Part shown: piece by piece, positions 30,196-39,831 of the stretch | Position numbering within the stretch: position 1 is the first letter of the stretch | Layout: every line of letters starts with the position of its first letter | Assembly (NCBI GenBank): GCA_947066815.1 | Contig: CAMSZT010000018.1 | Location: 1 to 64,000, forward strand | Reading direction: 5' to 3' | Origin: an uncultured Lachnotalea sp. | GTDB lineage: Bacteria > Bacillota > Clostridia > Lachnospirales > Lachnospiraceae | DNA: 64,000 bases | The notes under the pieces: generated by a model | The model's database searches: none | The model's input: the letters and a program-made list of their open reading frames with translations, nothing else | What the model was told of the DNA's origin: nothing | Translations under genes and position numbers: made by a program

Positions 30196-30292
30196 TTCCA
30201 CCTGTGCGGTCAAAGGTTTTACATGTCTCCGTCAGGGATCAGCCGTTTTCGCAGACACGTTGATTTTTTGAACTTCAACCGCACAGGCGGAA
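30196..30292. repeat. R2 palindromic intergenic element, copy 3
   Basis: TTCCACCTGTGCGGT ... ACCGCACAGGCGGAA (14/15 pairing); interior CATGTCTCCGTCAGGGATCAGCCG as in copy 1. Confidence 0.7.
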
Positions 30293-30382
30293 ATCTTTTA
30301 TAGTATAGCATGTTCCGGAAGAATTTAACAGTAAAAAATGTCTGTCAGGGAAATAAGCGTCCGGCCGGGCCGGACATACGCA

Positions 30383-30415
30383 GAGATGCGGCAGGGAGCT
30401 TCCCTGCCGCATCTC
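30383..30415. terminator. Perfect 15-bp hairpin at the 3' side of the 30421 gene; no adjacent U tract, so terminator role uncertain
   Basis: GAGATGCGGCAGGGA-GCT-TCCCTGCCGCATCTC. Confidence 0.5.
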
Positions 30416-30420
30416 ATGGC

Positions 30421-30894
30421 TCACGCCAGCTTCTGTATCTTCTGTTCCTGTTCGGCCACTATCTGTTTCAGAAGGGCCACGTCCGCCTCCAGGGCATCCA
30501 GCCGTTCCTCCTCTTCCCTGCGCCCTTCTTCCTCTCCCGGGCGGCCGTCCCCCAAAAGGAGCATCTGGGGAACGACCACGTTCTCCACCTTCCGCTTGAG
30601 GTAGCGGACCTCCTCCTTGGTATCCGACAGGTCAAACTTGAAGGTCACCATATCGATCTTGAGTATCCCCACATCCGTCTTAAAGCCTGCCGTCTCCTCC
30701 TTCAAAAGCTGGATATCTTCTTTTATCGGTTGTATCCCGGCGGTCTCCGAAAGTACCCGAGACATGTCGCACTTAAGCTCCGAGACATCCGTCCCAAGGC
30801 TTTCGAGTCCCGCCCTCATCGGCTGTAATTCTGACTTTAACTTGTCCTCCAGAAGCCCCGAAAGGGCCAGCAGATCCTGGTTCGTCAAGGCCAT
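30421..30894 (-). CDS. Hypothetical coiled-coil protein
   Basis: MALTNQDLLALSGLLEDKLKSELQPMRAGLESLGTDV... heptad-rich; start reset from 30972. Confidence 0.7.
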   Translation of the reverse strand: MALTNQDLLALSGLLEDKLKSELQPMRAGLESLGTDVSELKCDMSRVLSETAGIQPIKEDIQLLKEETAGFKTDVGILKIDMVTFKFDLSDTKEEVRYLKRKVENVVVPQMLLLGDGRPGEEEGRREEEERLDALEADVALLKQIVAEQEQKIQKLA

Positions 30895-31002
30895 CCTTAC
30901 ACCTCCTCGCTGGTCTCCATTATACCATGGTCCAGGCGGGTTTGTCAGCCGATATTTTCCAAAATCCGACAAAAGCAGACCTTTCCCCCCGCCGCCGTCT
31001 TT

Positions 31003-32052
31003 TTAACGGACAAGGGCCGGATACTTCTCTTTGTTCCTGCGCTTGCAGTCATACATGGCCGCATCCGCCTCCTGGAGGATCTCATCCAGAGTCCACTCGT
31101 TGTCCTTGCCCTCCACCTCCACGATGCCGTAGCTGAAACTGCACTGGTAATCCCCGTTGTCCACGGCCTGGAAGCTTTCCAGGATCTCCGCCATCTTCCG
31201 GTCGATGAGGTCCTTGATGCGGCCTGTGAGGACCAGGCAGAATTCGTCCCCGCCGGTCCTCGCAAAGGTATCGTCGTTTCGGAAATTGCTCCGGATCAGT
31301 TCCACGAAGTTCTGGATATAGATGTCTCCCTCCACATGCCCGAAGGTATCGTTGACATATTTTAATCCGTCCAGATCCAGATAGCACAGTGTGGCGTCCC
31401 GCCTCTCTCTGAGGATCCCGTCCATGTACTCCTCGAAAAACAGGCGGTTCCGGATCCCGGTCCCCGGGTCCCGGTAGGCTTTGCTGGTCAGGGCGTGGGC
31501 CATCCTTTTTTCATCGGTGATGTCCACCACGATATGGACGTGAGAGTTCTTATCCTTCCATTCCACCGGGAAGGAAGTGATCCGATAGAAGGTCTCGCCC
31601 TCCCCCTCCATCTCCCACACGTTGTACTGGTCCGGATCTCCATATTCCGCATCCTTCCACTCCAAAAGCTCCGACTGGAAGGAAAGCCGCTTTTTGCAGG
31701 TCTCACAGACCGCGTCGGTCCCGTCCTTTCCGTTCCGCCGCTTATTGCAGTAGAGGATCTCCTTACTATCCGTGTCCACCACCAGGAGCCACTCATTCCG
31801 CCGGCTGAGAAGCTCCACCAGGAGCTCGTTGTCATTTTCGATCAGGGCCGCATACCGGCCGGTCCTGGCCGACTCTTCCCGGACAGCCGCCATCTGCTCC
31901 CGGATCTTTAATAGGCTCTCATATAATCCCTTCAGGCTCTCGTCCGCAAGAACCCCCCGCTCCGGAAGCTCTGCAGAAAAATCCCCCGAAGCCAGAGCCC
32001 GGGCATAATCCGCCAGAGCCGAAATTGCCTGGCGCAGATCGTTATCACACAT
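31003..32052 (-). CDS. GGDEF-domain diguanylate cyclase with N-terminal sensory region
   Basis: ARTGGDEFCLVL, DLDGLKYVNDTFGH; PAS-like N-terminal half. Confidence 0.9.
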   Translation of the reverse strand: MCDNDLRQAISALADYARALASGDFSAELPERGVLADESLKGLYESLLKIREQMAAVREESARTGRYAALIENDNELLVELLSRRNEWLLVVDTDSKEILYCNKRRNGKDGTDAVCETCKKRLSFQSELLEWKDAEYGDPDQYNVWEMEGEGETFYRITSFPVEWKDKNSHVHIVVDITDEKRMAHALTSKAYRDPGTGIRNRLFFEEYMDGILRERRDATLCYLDLDGLKYVNDTFGHVEGDIYIQNFVELIRSNFRNDDTFARTGGDEFCLVLTGRIKDLIDRKMAEILESFQAVDNGDYQCSFSYGIVEVEGKDNEWTLDEILQEADAAMYDCKRRNKEKYPALVR

Positions 32053-33700
32053 TGAAACAGCTACCTCCCATGAACTCCCGGAGCAGAGAATTGTTCGGGA
32101 TATTGTCACTGACCACCGTCAGGAAATAATCAAAGAATTTGAGAAGCCGTTTGGCCTCCACATACTCCGGCGCCTCTTTGGGGATCCCGAAGAGCAGCGG
32201 CTCCGCATAGGGCTTTAACACGGCCAGCTCATAGATCAGCGCCGAATTGAACACCACATCCGCCGATTCCTGATAGGGGAAGATATTCTCCTCCTCACCC
32301 CTGCGGACCGAGGGCCACATGGCAATGGTGTCTTTGGCAGACGTTCCTCTGGTCCTGGCATCCCGCACGATCCTCCTGATCAGCCGGCCGTCGGTACTGG
32401 GGATCCGGTTGTGCTCGTCCACATTGAGCTGCGTCAGGGCACTGATGTAGATCTTGTATTTGTGTTCCGGAGCCAGGCTGTAGGACAGCTTGTCGTTCAG
32501 GCCATGGATCCCCTCGATGACCAGGATATCCTCCGCCCCGAGGGTCAGCATATCCCCCCTATACTCCCGCTTCCCTTTCTTGAAATTAAAGGTGGGCATG
32601 GCCACGGTCTTTCCCGCCAGAAGCTCCGTCATGTCCTTGTTGAACTGCTCCACGTCGATGGCTTCCAGGCACTCAAAGTTGTACTCGCCGGACTCATCCC
32701 TGGGCGTGTCCTCCCGGTTGACAAAATAATTGTCCAGAGCGATGGGATGGGGCTTTAGCCCGAGAGTCCTGAGCTGGATGGAAAGCCGGTGGGAGAAGCT
32801 GGTCTTTCCCGAGGAAGAAGGCCCGGCGATCATGACAAACTTTTTCTTCCGGTCCGCCGCGATCTGGGTGGCGATCTCCCCCAGCCGTTTTTCCATGAGC
32901 GCCTCCTGGACCAGGATCAGATCGCCCACGGAGCCGTTCACGATCCACTCGTTGAGATCTCCCACCGTATCCACGCCCAAGGCCTCCCCCCACCGGGAGG
33001 ACTCCTTCTGGCAGCGGTAGACCTTCTCGCCGGGATAAAAGTCCGGGACCACCTCCGGCTCCTTTTCCACCGGCATCTGGATCACGATACCCCCGTCAAA
33101 GGGATAGAGCTTGAAATATTTGAGATACCCTGTATCCGGCACCATATAGCCATAGTAATAATCCTCAAAGCCCCGGATCCGGTAGAGATTGACTCTGGAG
33201 ACCCTGCGGTAACGGAACAGCTTTTCCTTGTCGTGCATGCGGTACTGGCCGAAGAGCCCAACCGCCTCGTCCGTGGAGACATTCCGTTTGTCGATGGGGA
33301 TCCGTTCCTCCACCAGCTCCCTCATCTTCGCCTCCACCCTCCCGGTAAAGGCCGCGTCGACCGTGACCCGGCCCCGGATATCCACATAGACCCCTTTGCT
33401 CACAGAAAAATCCACCAGCACCTTGTCCAGATCCTCCCTGCCGGCCACCTTGTAAATGGCCTTCACGAGAAGAAAGATCATGCTGCGGTGATAGGTCTGG
33501 ATCCCCGGCTTATCCGCCGCTGTGAAAAAAGAAACCATACTCCCGTCCGTCACTGTCTTATTAAGCTCCGCCAGCTTTCCGTTCACGGACGCCAGGAGAA
33601 TGTCATGAGCGTATTCCCCCTGCACTTTTTGAGCAAGAGACAGAAGAGTACTGTTTTCCTCCACTTCCGTCTCCCTGCTGCCAAGCATTACCTTCCACAT
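32045..33700 (-). CDS. Nucleoside kinase with N-terminal TGS-like domain (uridine kinase/PRK fold)
   Basis: TGS-like N-terminus (ENSTLLSLAQKV), Walker A AGPSSSGKTSFSHRL. Confidence 0.88.
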   Translation of the reverse strand: MWKVMLGSRETEVEENSTLLSLAQKVQGEYAHDILLASVNGKLAELNKTVTDGSMVSFFTAADKPGIQTYHRSMIFLLVKAIYKVAGREDLDKVLVDFSVSKGVYVDIRGRVTVDAAFTGRVEAKMRELVEERIPIDKRNVSTDEAVGLFGQYRMHDKEKLFRYRRVSRVNLYRIRGFEDYYYGYMVPDTGYLKYFKLYPFDGGIVIQMPVEKEPEVVPDFYPGEKVYRCQKESSRWGEALGVDTVGDLNEWIVNGSVGDLILVQEALMEKRLGEIATQIAADRKKKFVMIAGPSSSGKTSFSHRLSIQLRTLGLKPHPIALDNYFVNREDTPRDESGEYNFECLEAIDVEQFNKDMTELLAGKTVAMPTFNFKKGKREYRGDMLTLGAEDILVIEGIHGLNDKLSYSLAPEHKYKIYISALTQLNVDEHNRIPSTDGRLIRRIVRDARTRGTSAKDTIAMWPSVRRGEEENIFPYQESADVVFNSALIYELAVLKPYAEPLLFGIPKEAPEYVEAKRLLKFFDYFLTVVSDNIPNNSLLREFMGGSCFNV

Positions 33701-33722
33701 ACAAATCCCTCCTGTATTCCTC

Positions 33723-34523
33723 TTATCGTATCTGATATGGATAAACGACCGGTGCCCGCACCACCCGGAGCCCGGCTTCCGCCGCCTCCAGCTCTTCTGC
33801 CACCGCGTCCACAAACAGATGCTCCAGCCCATAGTGGCCCGCATCTATGAGAGAGACTCCCTCCGCCACGAGGTCCAGCCCCTCATGGTGCCCCATATCC
33901 CCGGTGATGAGTACGTCGGCTCCGGCCAGGACTGCCGCCTTTGCCATGCTCTTTCCGGAACCCGGGGAAATGGCCGCCCTCCTCACGGGCCTCCCGGAAT
34001 CGTAGACCGTCACGGCCGGGATCCCGAACCGCTCCTTCACGATCTCCGCGAGCGCCTCCGCCGTGCAGGCCTCTCTCAGCTCTCCGATCTTCCCGATGCC
34101 CACGGGAGCTCCGTCCTGCTCTCCCGCCGCCTCCAGGGGCAGGAGTTCTTTTTTTTCATCAAATAGGCCGAGCCGTCCTGCCGCCAGGTCCGCCATCCCG
34201 CCTTTTGCGATGTCAAAGCTCGTGTGGCCGCTGTAGCAGGCAATGTCTGCCGCGATCAGCGACAGGAGCCGTCTTCCCAGGGCGTCCCGGTCGCTGACAT
34301 GCTTCACGCCGCCGAAGATCAGCGGGTGGTGGGTGATCAGCATGTCCGCCCTCTCCCTGACAGCCGCCTCGATCGCTGCTTCCGTGGCGTCCAGGGCCAC
34401 GTAGACCGTATGTACTTCCTTTCCCGCCCTTCCGACCAAAAGTCCCACATTGTCCCAGGATTCGGCCAGGGACTCCGGCCACCTCCGGTCAAACCAGGCC
34501 GCGATCTCTCCACAGGTTTTCAT
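33723..34523 (-). CDS. Nif3-like dinuclear metal-center protein
   Basis: SWDNVGLLVGR, ADMLITHHPLIF, GDMGHHEGLDLVAEG; start reset to MKTCGEIAAW. Confidence 0.92.
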   Translation of the reverse strand: MKTCGEIAAWFDRRWPESLAESWDNVGLLVGRAGKEVHTVYVALDATEAAIEAAVRERADMLITHHPLIFGGVKHVSDRDALGRRLLSLIAADIACYSGHTSFDIAKGGMADLAAGRLGLFDEKKELLPLEAAGEQDGAPVGIGKIGELREACTAEALAEIVKERFGIPAVTVYDSGRPVRRAAISPGSGKSMAKAAVLAGADVLITGDMGHHEGLDLVAEGVSLIDAGHYGLEHLFVDAVAEELEAAEAGLRVVRAPVVYPYQIR

Positions 34524-34546
34524 CTTGCATTCCTTTCTGCCGTTAC

Positions 34547-34712
34547 AGGCAATTGCGGAACATGAGATTGCTGAGCGGATCCTGGCGATTGCGTCCATCC
34601 AAAGCCTGCAGCGCCAACCATTCCAATGAGCCCATAACCGCAGAAAACACTCGGGCAGAAGGCTTTTCCTGGATGCAATCGCCAGGATCCTTCCCAAAGT
34701 TTTCTCGCAATC
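34547..34712. mobile_element. R1 full copy between nif3-like gene and trmK
   Basis: Arms GGATCCTGGCGATTGCGTCCA (34577-34597) / TGGATGCAATCGCCAGGATCC (34670-34690); core 34608-34655 is 47/48 identical to 9375-9422. Confidence 0.75.
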
Positions 34713-34773
34713 GCCCAACTCCCCCATAGTTTTCCATTTCACGATCGCCCGTCTCTGGCGGTTGATCCGAGTC

Positions 34774-35565
34774 TTAGGTTTCCATCGTGCGGTTGCCCGC
34801 TTCCGCCGCCTCGGCCAGGGCAAGGGCCTCGGAGAGCAGGGAGAGCTCCCGCTCCACCTGAGTGAGCCGCTCTCCGGCCCGCCCTGTTCCCGCGGGTAAA
34901 AGTTCCTCCCGGACGGCCTCCAGGATCCCCCTCTCTTTCCTTAAAAAGGCCGAGACCTCCTGTTTTCCCGAGCGGAGCAGGTACCGCCCGTAAGTCCCCT
35001 CCAGGGAGCTCCAGGGCTCTTCCCCCGGCGAAGCGGCCTCCGCCATCTTCCCGGGCGCTGCCTTGATCACCGTATAATATTTTCCCTCGTCAAAGACCAT
35101 ATCCTCCGCGAGGATCCGGTATCCATTCCCCATAAGGTAACGGCGCACCCCGGGAATCTCTGATTGGGGGGAGAGCACCAGGTACCGGAGACTCTCCGCC
35201 GTCCTTCTCCCCTCCGTGAGGATCCGTATCATGAGGGGGCCTCCCATCCCGGCAAGGACCGCCGCGTCGGCTTCTCCCGGCGCAAGGGCCGCAAAGCCGT
35301 CGCTGAGCCTGAGCTCGATCCGCCCCGAAAGCCCCCGCTCCTCCACATGGGCCCGGGCCCGGGAAAGCGGCCCCTTCCCCACGTCCATGGCGATGGCCGA
35401 GGGGATCCGCCCCTCCTCCAAAAGCCGGATGGGCAGGTATCCGTGATCCGTCCCGATATCTGCCAGACGGCTCCCCCTCTCCACCATGTCCCCGATGGCC
35501 CGAAGCCTCGGAGAGAGGGGCGTCCGCCCCCTCTCCACGCTTTTCTCTTTACTTCCCTTATCCAT
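34774..35565 (-). CDS. trmK: tRNA (adenine(22)-N(1))-methyltransferase TrmK
   Basis: RLADIGTDHGYLPIRLLEEG SAM motif; sits between rpoD and nif3-like gene. Confidence 0.9.
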   Translation of the reverse strand: MDKGSKEKSVERGRTPLSPRLRAIGDMVERGSRLADIGTDHGYLPIRLLEEGRIPSAIAMDVGKGPLSRARAHVEERGLSGRIELRLSDGFAALAPGEADAAVLAGMGGPLMIRILTEGRRTAESLRYLVLSPQSEIPGVRRYLMGNGYRILAEDMVFDEGKYYTVIKAAPGKMAEAASPGEEPWSSLEGTYGRYLLRSGKQEVSAFLRKERGILEAVREELLPAGTGRAGERLTQVERELSLLSEALALAEAAEAGNRTMET

Positions 35566-35571
35566 CCGTCA

Positions 35572-36663
35572 CTACTCCAAAAAATCCTTCAGCTTCCGGC
35601 TCCTGCTTGGATGCCTGAGTTTCCGGAGGGCCTTGGCCTCGATCTGGCGGATCCGCTCCCTGGTCACGTTAAATTCCTTTCCCACTTCCTCCAGGGTCCG
35701 CCCCTCGCCGTCCAGAAGCCCGAACCGCATGCAGAGCACCTGTCTCTCCCGGTCCGTCAGGGTGCAGAGTACCTCGCCCAGCTGTTCCCGAAGCATGGAG
35801 AAATCCGCCGCCTCCGCCGGCACCTGGATCCGGTCGTCCTGGATGAAATCCGACAGATGGCTGTCGTCCTCCTCCCCCACCGGCGTCTCCAGAGAGACCG
35901 GCTCCATGGAAAACCGCATGATCTCACGCACCTTGTCGGGGGAGATCTTCATGTGCTCCGCGATCTCCTCCGGGCTCGGCTCCCGCCCGTACTCCTGGGT
36001 CAGCCTTCTGGAGACCCGGATGACCCGGTTGATGGTCTCCACCATGTGGACCGGGATGCGGATAGTCCTTCCCTGGTCCGCAATGGCCCTGGTGATGGCC
36101 TGCCGGATCCACCAGGTGGCATAAGTGCTGAACTTGTAGCCTTTCCGGTAGTCAAATTTCTCCACGGCCTTCATGAGGCCCAGGTTCCCCTCCTGGATCA
36201 GATCCAGAAACTGCATCCCCCGGCCCGCATACCGTTTGGCAACGCTCACCACCAGACGGAGGTTGGCCTCCGCAAGCCGTCTGGCGGCCTCCTCGCTCCC
36301 CTCCTCGATCTGTCTGGCAAGCCGGACTTCCTCCCCGGGCGTGAGGAGCGGCACCTTGCCGATCTCCTTCAGGTAAAGCCGCACCGGATCCTCCTCCGCA
36401 GCCCCTTCCATCTCTTTCGGCAGAGGAAGTTCCTCCTCTTCCTCCTCCGGAAAAACCTCCGCAAACCCGCTCTGTATCTCCACTCCCGCGGCTTCCAGCA
36501 CCTGGAAGGTCCGGTCGATGCAGTCCGCACTCAGACTGTCCTCCTCCAGTGCCTCCATAATGTCCTGATAGTCCAGAATGTTCTTCCTCCGTGCCGCCAG
36601 CGAAAGCAGGCCCGCCAGCTTGTCCTCCAGTCGGAGATTCACCGCCTCCATATTAACTCCCAT
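35572..36663 (-). CDS. rpoD: Primary sigma factor RpoD
   Basis: [33 protein letters not shown] and region 4 [33 protein letters not shown]. Confidence 0.97.
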   Translation of the reverse strand: MGVNMEAVNLRLEDKLAGLLSLAARRKNILDYQDIMEALEEDSLSADCIDRTFQVLEAAGVEIQSGFAEVFPEEEEEELPLPKEMEGAAEEDPVRLYLKEIGKVPLLTPGEEVRLARQIEEGSEEAARRLAEANLRLVVSVAKRYAGRGMQFLDLIQEGNLGLMKAVEKFDYRKGYKFSTYATWWIRQAITRAIADQGRTIRIPVHMVETINRVIRVSRRLTQEYGREPSPEEIAEHMKISPDKVREIMRFSMEPVSLETPVGEEDDSHLSDFIQDDRIQVPAEAADFSMLREQLGEVLCTLTDRERQVLCMRFGLLDGEGRTLEEVGKEFNVTRERIRQIEAKALRKLRHPSRSRKLKDFLE

Positions 36664-36703
36664 CCTTCCGTCACCGTCTACTGCTGTTGCACAAAGTATT
36701 TCC

Positions 36704-38458
36704 TTAATTGAGAGAAATATGCAGTCCGTTTATGCCGGCCTGCTCCTTCATGAGCGTCTGCAGAAGAGAAATGTCCGTCACATTCCGGATCTTTTCCTCC
36801 AGACTGTGCCGTTTCACCCGTTTCACCGTCTCCGCAAACGCCTTCTCCCGTTCCTCTTTGGAAAGCTCCGAAAGGGAAGTGTTGAACAGCGATGCCACTT
36901 CCTTATATTCATCTTCGTCGTTGATAAAATGGTTCAGGATATCCGCCGGCGAGAGCGATCCCGCCTCCAGGCCCTCGTAAACCATCCCGGCGGCCCGCCG
37001 GTATAATTCCTCCGTAAAATCCTCCGGCGAGAGGATCCCCTTCACCGCCGGATAGACCCGCTCATCCTCGATGAGCCAGGTGAGGAGGATCTTCTGGGAC
37101 TGCCGGATCCCGTCCGGCTTCTCCTTCTTTTCTGTCCTGCCGGCCGCCCTCCCCGGCCCGTTCCCGGGACCAAGCCGGCCCCCCATGGCGTTCACCAGGC
37201 TTTTCAGGCTGTCATAGTCGATCAGATACTGTCTCGCGGCCGCCTCCATGTAGTTTTCCCGCTCCAGCCGCTCCGTAAACTGTAAAAGCTTTCCCGCAAG
37301 GGCATTGTGGAAGGCGGTCTTCTGCTCCGGGTCGCCCATATCATACTGGCCGTAGAGCACGTCCGTCTCAAAAAGAAAGCTGTTCTTCGCCTGGCCGATC
37401 CGCTCCTCAAAGGCTTCCCGGCCCAGGGCCTTTATGAATTCGTCCGGGTCCTTGTAGGGTTTTAAGTTTAAAACCTTTGCCGATATGCCCGCCTCTTTTA
37501 AGATGGGGATGGCCCTGAGAGCCGCCTTCACCCCCGCTCCGTCGCTGTCGTAGGTGAGAACCGCCTGCTCCGTATAGCGGCGCAGCAGGTTCGCGTGTCC
37601 CGGCGTGAAGGCCGTCCCCAGAGAAGCCACCGCGTTGGTAAAGCCGGCCTGGTGCATGGAGATCACGTCCATGTAGCCCTCGCAGAGCAGCATGTAGGGC
37701 TTCCTGGCCGTCCTGGCGTAATTGAGCCCGTAGAGGTTCCGGCTCTTGTCAAAGACCCTCGTCTCCGGGGAATTCAGGTATTTGGGCTCCCCCTCCCCCA
37801 TGACCCGGCCGCCAAAGCCGATGATCTTTCCGTTTGCGTCCATAATGGGGAACATGGCCCGGTTCCAGAACCGGTCGTGGGCGCCCCGCTCCCCGATCTT
37901 CACAAGCCCGCTCTCCTTGAGGATCTCATCCGGGAAGCCCTTCTTTTTCAGATACCGGTAGAGATCGTCGCTGTACATATTGGAATAGCCGATTCCGAAC
38001 CGCCGGATGGTCTCCTCCGTGAGCCCCCTCCCCGTCAGGTATTCGTAAGCCCGCTTTCCGCCGGGTCCTTTTAACTGGTAATAAAAATATCTCCCCGCCT
38101 CTTTGTTGGCCTCCAGGATCCTGGAGCGCAGATCCGCCTGCCTCCTCGCCTCAGCGCTCTCCTCCCCCTTCGGGAGCTCCACCCCGGCCCGCTCCGCCAG
38201 AGACTCCAGGGCCTCCCGGAAGGTATAGTTCTCATATTCCATCAGGAAGGTGATCACGTTTCCGCCCGCCCCGCACCCGAAGCAGTAGTACATCTGCTTC
38301 CCCGGCGTCACCGAGAAGGAGGGGGTCTTTTCGTTGTGGAAGGGGCAGAGGCCGAAATAGGTGCCGCCTTTCTTCTGCAGTTTCACATAGGAGGAGATCA
38401 CATCCACGATATCGTTTCTGGAGCGGACCTCCTCCACCAGCTCATCCGGATAATACAT
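36704..38458 (-). CDS. dnaG: DNA primase
   Basis: [13 protein letters not shown] zinc-finger region, [14 protein letters not shown]. Confidence 0.97.
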   Translation of the reverse strand: MYYPDELVEEVRSRNDIVDVISSYVKLQKKGGTYFGLCPFHNEKTPSFSVTPGKQMYYCFGCGAGGNVITFLMEYENYTFREALESLAERAGVELPKGEESAEARRQADLRSRILEANKEAGRYFYYQLKGPGGKRAYEYLTGRGLTEETIRRFGIGYSNMYSDDLYRYLKKKGFPDEILKESGLVKIGERGAHDRFWNRAMFPIMDANGKIIGFGGRVMGEGEPKYLNSPETRVFDKSRNLYGLNYARTARKPYMLLCEGYMDVISMHQAGFTNAVASLGTAFTPGHANLLRRYTEQAVLTYDSDGAGVKAALRAIPILKEAGISAKVLNLKPYKDPDEFIKALGREAFEERIGQAKNSFLFETDVLYGQYDMGDPEQKTAFHNALAGKLLQFTERLERENYMEAAARQYLIDYDSLKSLVNAMGGRLGPGNGPGRAAGRTEKKEKPDGIRQSQKILLTWLIEDERVYPAVKGILSPEDFTEELYRRAAGMVYEGLEAGSLSPADILNHFINDEDEYKEVASLFNTSLSELSKEEREKAFAETVKRVKRHSLEEKIRNVTDISLLQTLMKEQAGINGLHISLN

Positions 38459-38471
38459 AACCTCACCTCTG

Positions 38472-39476
38472 TCAGTTTTTCCACGCCTTCGGCACGAACA
38501 GCTCCGTGAAAGTGTCGATGGCATAGCCGTCGCTCATGCCCGCGATATAATCGCAGACTGCCCGCTCCTCGGGTTCCCCCTGCTCCATTAGCCGCCGGTA
38601 TTCCTCCGGAAGCTCCTCCGTATGTTTCCGGTAATAGGCAAACAGTGCGATCAGAAGCTCCTTCGCCCTGGGATCCTCCTCCTTGGACACGCTGTTGGTG
38701 TAGACATGCTCAAACATAAAACTCCTGAGATTCCCCATGGCGTTCTCCACCTCCGGGGACATGCGGATCTTTGGCCTTCCCACGCTCTCCCCGATGATAT
38801 TGTGGATGAGGGTGTTCAGCCGCTCTCTTACGGTATGCCCGAGGATGTCCGTATATTCCGCCGGAAGATCCTTTTCCGTGAGGATCCCCGCCCGGATGGC
38901 GTCGTCGATGTCATGGTTTATGTAGGCGATCTTGTCGGAAAGCCGCACCACCTTTCCCTCCAGGGTGGAGGGATTCCCCGAAGTCCTGTGATTCAAGATG
39001 CCGTCCCGCACCTCCCAGGTGAGATTGAGGCCCATCCCGTCCTTCTCCAGCCGCTCCACCACCCGCACACTCTGCTTATAGTGGGCAAAACCGCCGGTAC
39101 AGACAGAATCAAGGGCCGCCTCCCCCGCATGGCCGAAGGGAGTATGTCCCAGGTCGTGGCCCAGGGCAATGGCCTCCGTCAGCTCCTCGTTGAGCCGTAG
39201 GGACCTGGAAATGGTCCTGGCGATCTGGGCCACCTCCAGGGTGTGGGTCAGCCTGGTCCGGTAATGGTCCCCCACCGGGGAGAGAAAGACCTGGGTCTTG
39301 TGCTTCAGGCGGCGGAAGGACTTGGAGTGGAGGATCCGGTCCCGGTCCCGCTGATAGGCGGGCCGGATGTCGCAGTGCTCCTCCTCCCTCTGCCGCCCCC
39401 TGGTATTCTTGCTGAGGGCCGCATAGGGGCTGAGCGTGGTCTCCTCCAGCGCCTCCAGCTGCTCCCTGATGTTCAT
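38472..39476 (-). CDS. dgt: Deoxyguanosinetriphosphate triphosphohydrolase (HD domain)
   Basis: RRLKHKTQVFL, TRLTHTLEVAQIARTI, ALGHDLGHTPFGHAGE. Confidence 0.95.
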   Translation of the reverse strand: MNIREQLEALEETTLSPYAALSKNTRGRQREEEHCDIRPAYQRDRDRILHSKSFRRLKHKTQVFLSPVGDHYRTRLTHTLEVAQIARTISRSLRLNEELTEAIALGHDLGHTPFGHAGEAALDSVCTGGFAHYKQSVRVVERLEKDGMGLNLTWEVRDGILNHRTSGNPSTLEGKVVRLSDKIAYINHDIDDAIRAGILTEKDLPAEYTDILGHTVRERLNTLIHNIIGESVGRPKIRMSPEVENAMGNLRSFMFEHVYTNSVSKEEDPRAKELLIALFAYYRKHTEELPEEYRRLMEQGEPEERAVCDYIAGMSDGYAIDTFTELFVPKAWKN

Positions 39477-39831
39477 CGTCCCGCCTCCTCCCCGTATCCC
39501 GTTTTCCTTTTGGTTTTCTTTTTCGTCTTCTTCCTGACTTTTTTGATCTTTTCGAATGTTCCCGGAATCTGTTCCCGGAATCCTCTAACTTTAAGAAACC
39601 TCCTGTGGACCTCCCTATGAGTATACCACATTCCCTTTGGAACGCAAAGGAAATCCCATCGCCTTTTTTTGATAAATGTGAAAAAAAGAGAAAAAGAATA
39701 AAATAGGGAAAAAATAGAGAATTACCCAGTAACATGATTTTTAGGATTTTCACGGAAAATCCACTTTTCCCTTGTCCCTTTGTCAATTTTATTGTAAACT
39801 AGAGAGAAATGACTATTTTGGAGGGAAAAGT

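Noticed and set aside
35164-36711. 515-aa plus-strand ORF over trmK/rpoD
   Set aside because: Antisense to rpoD and trmK, low-complexity Pro/Arg/His-rich translation.
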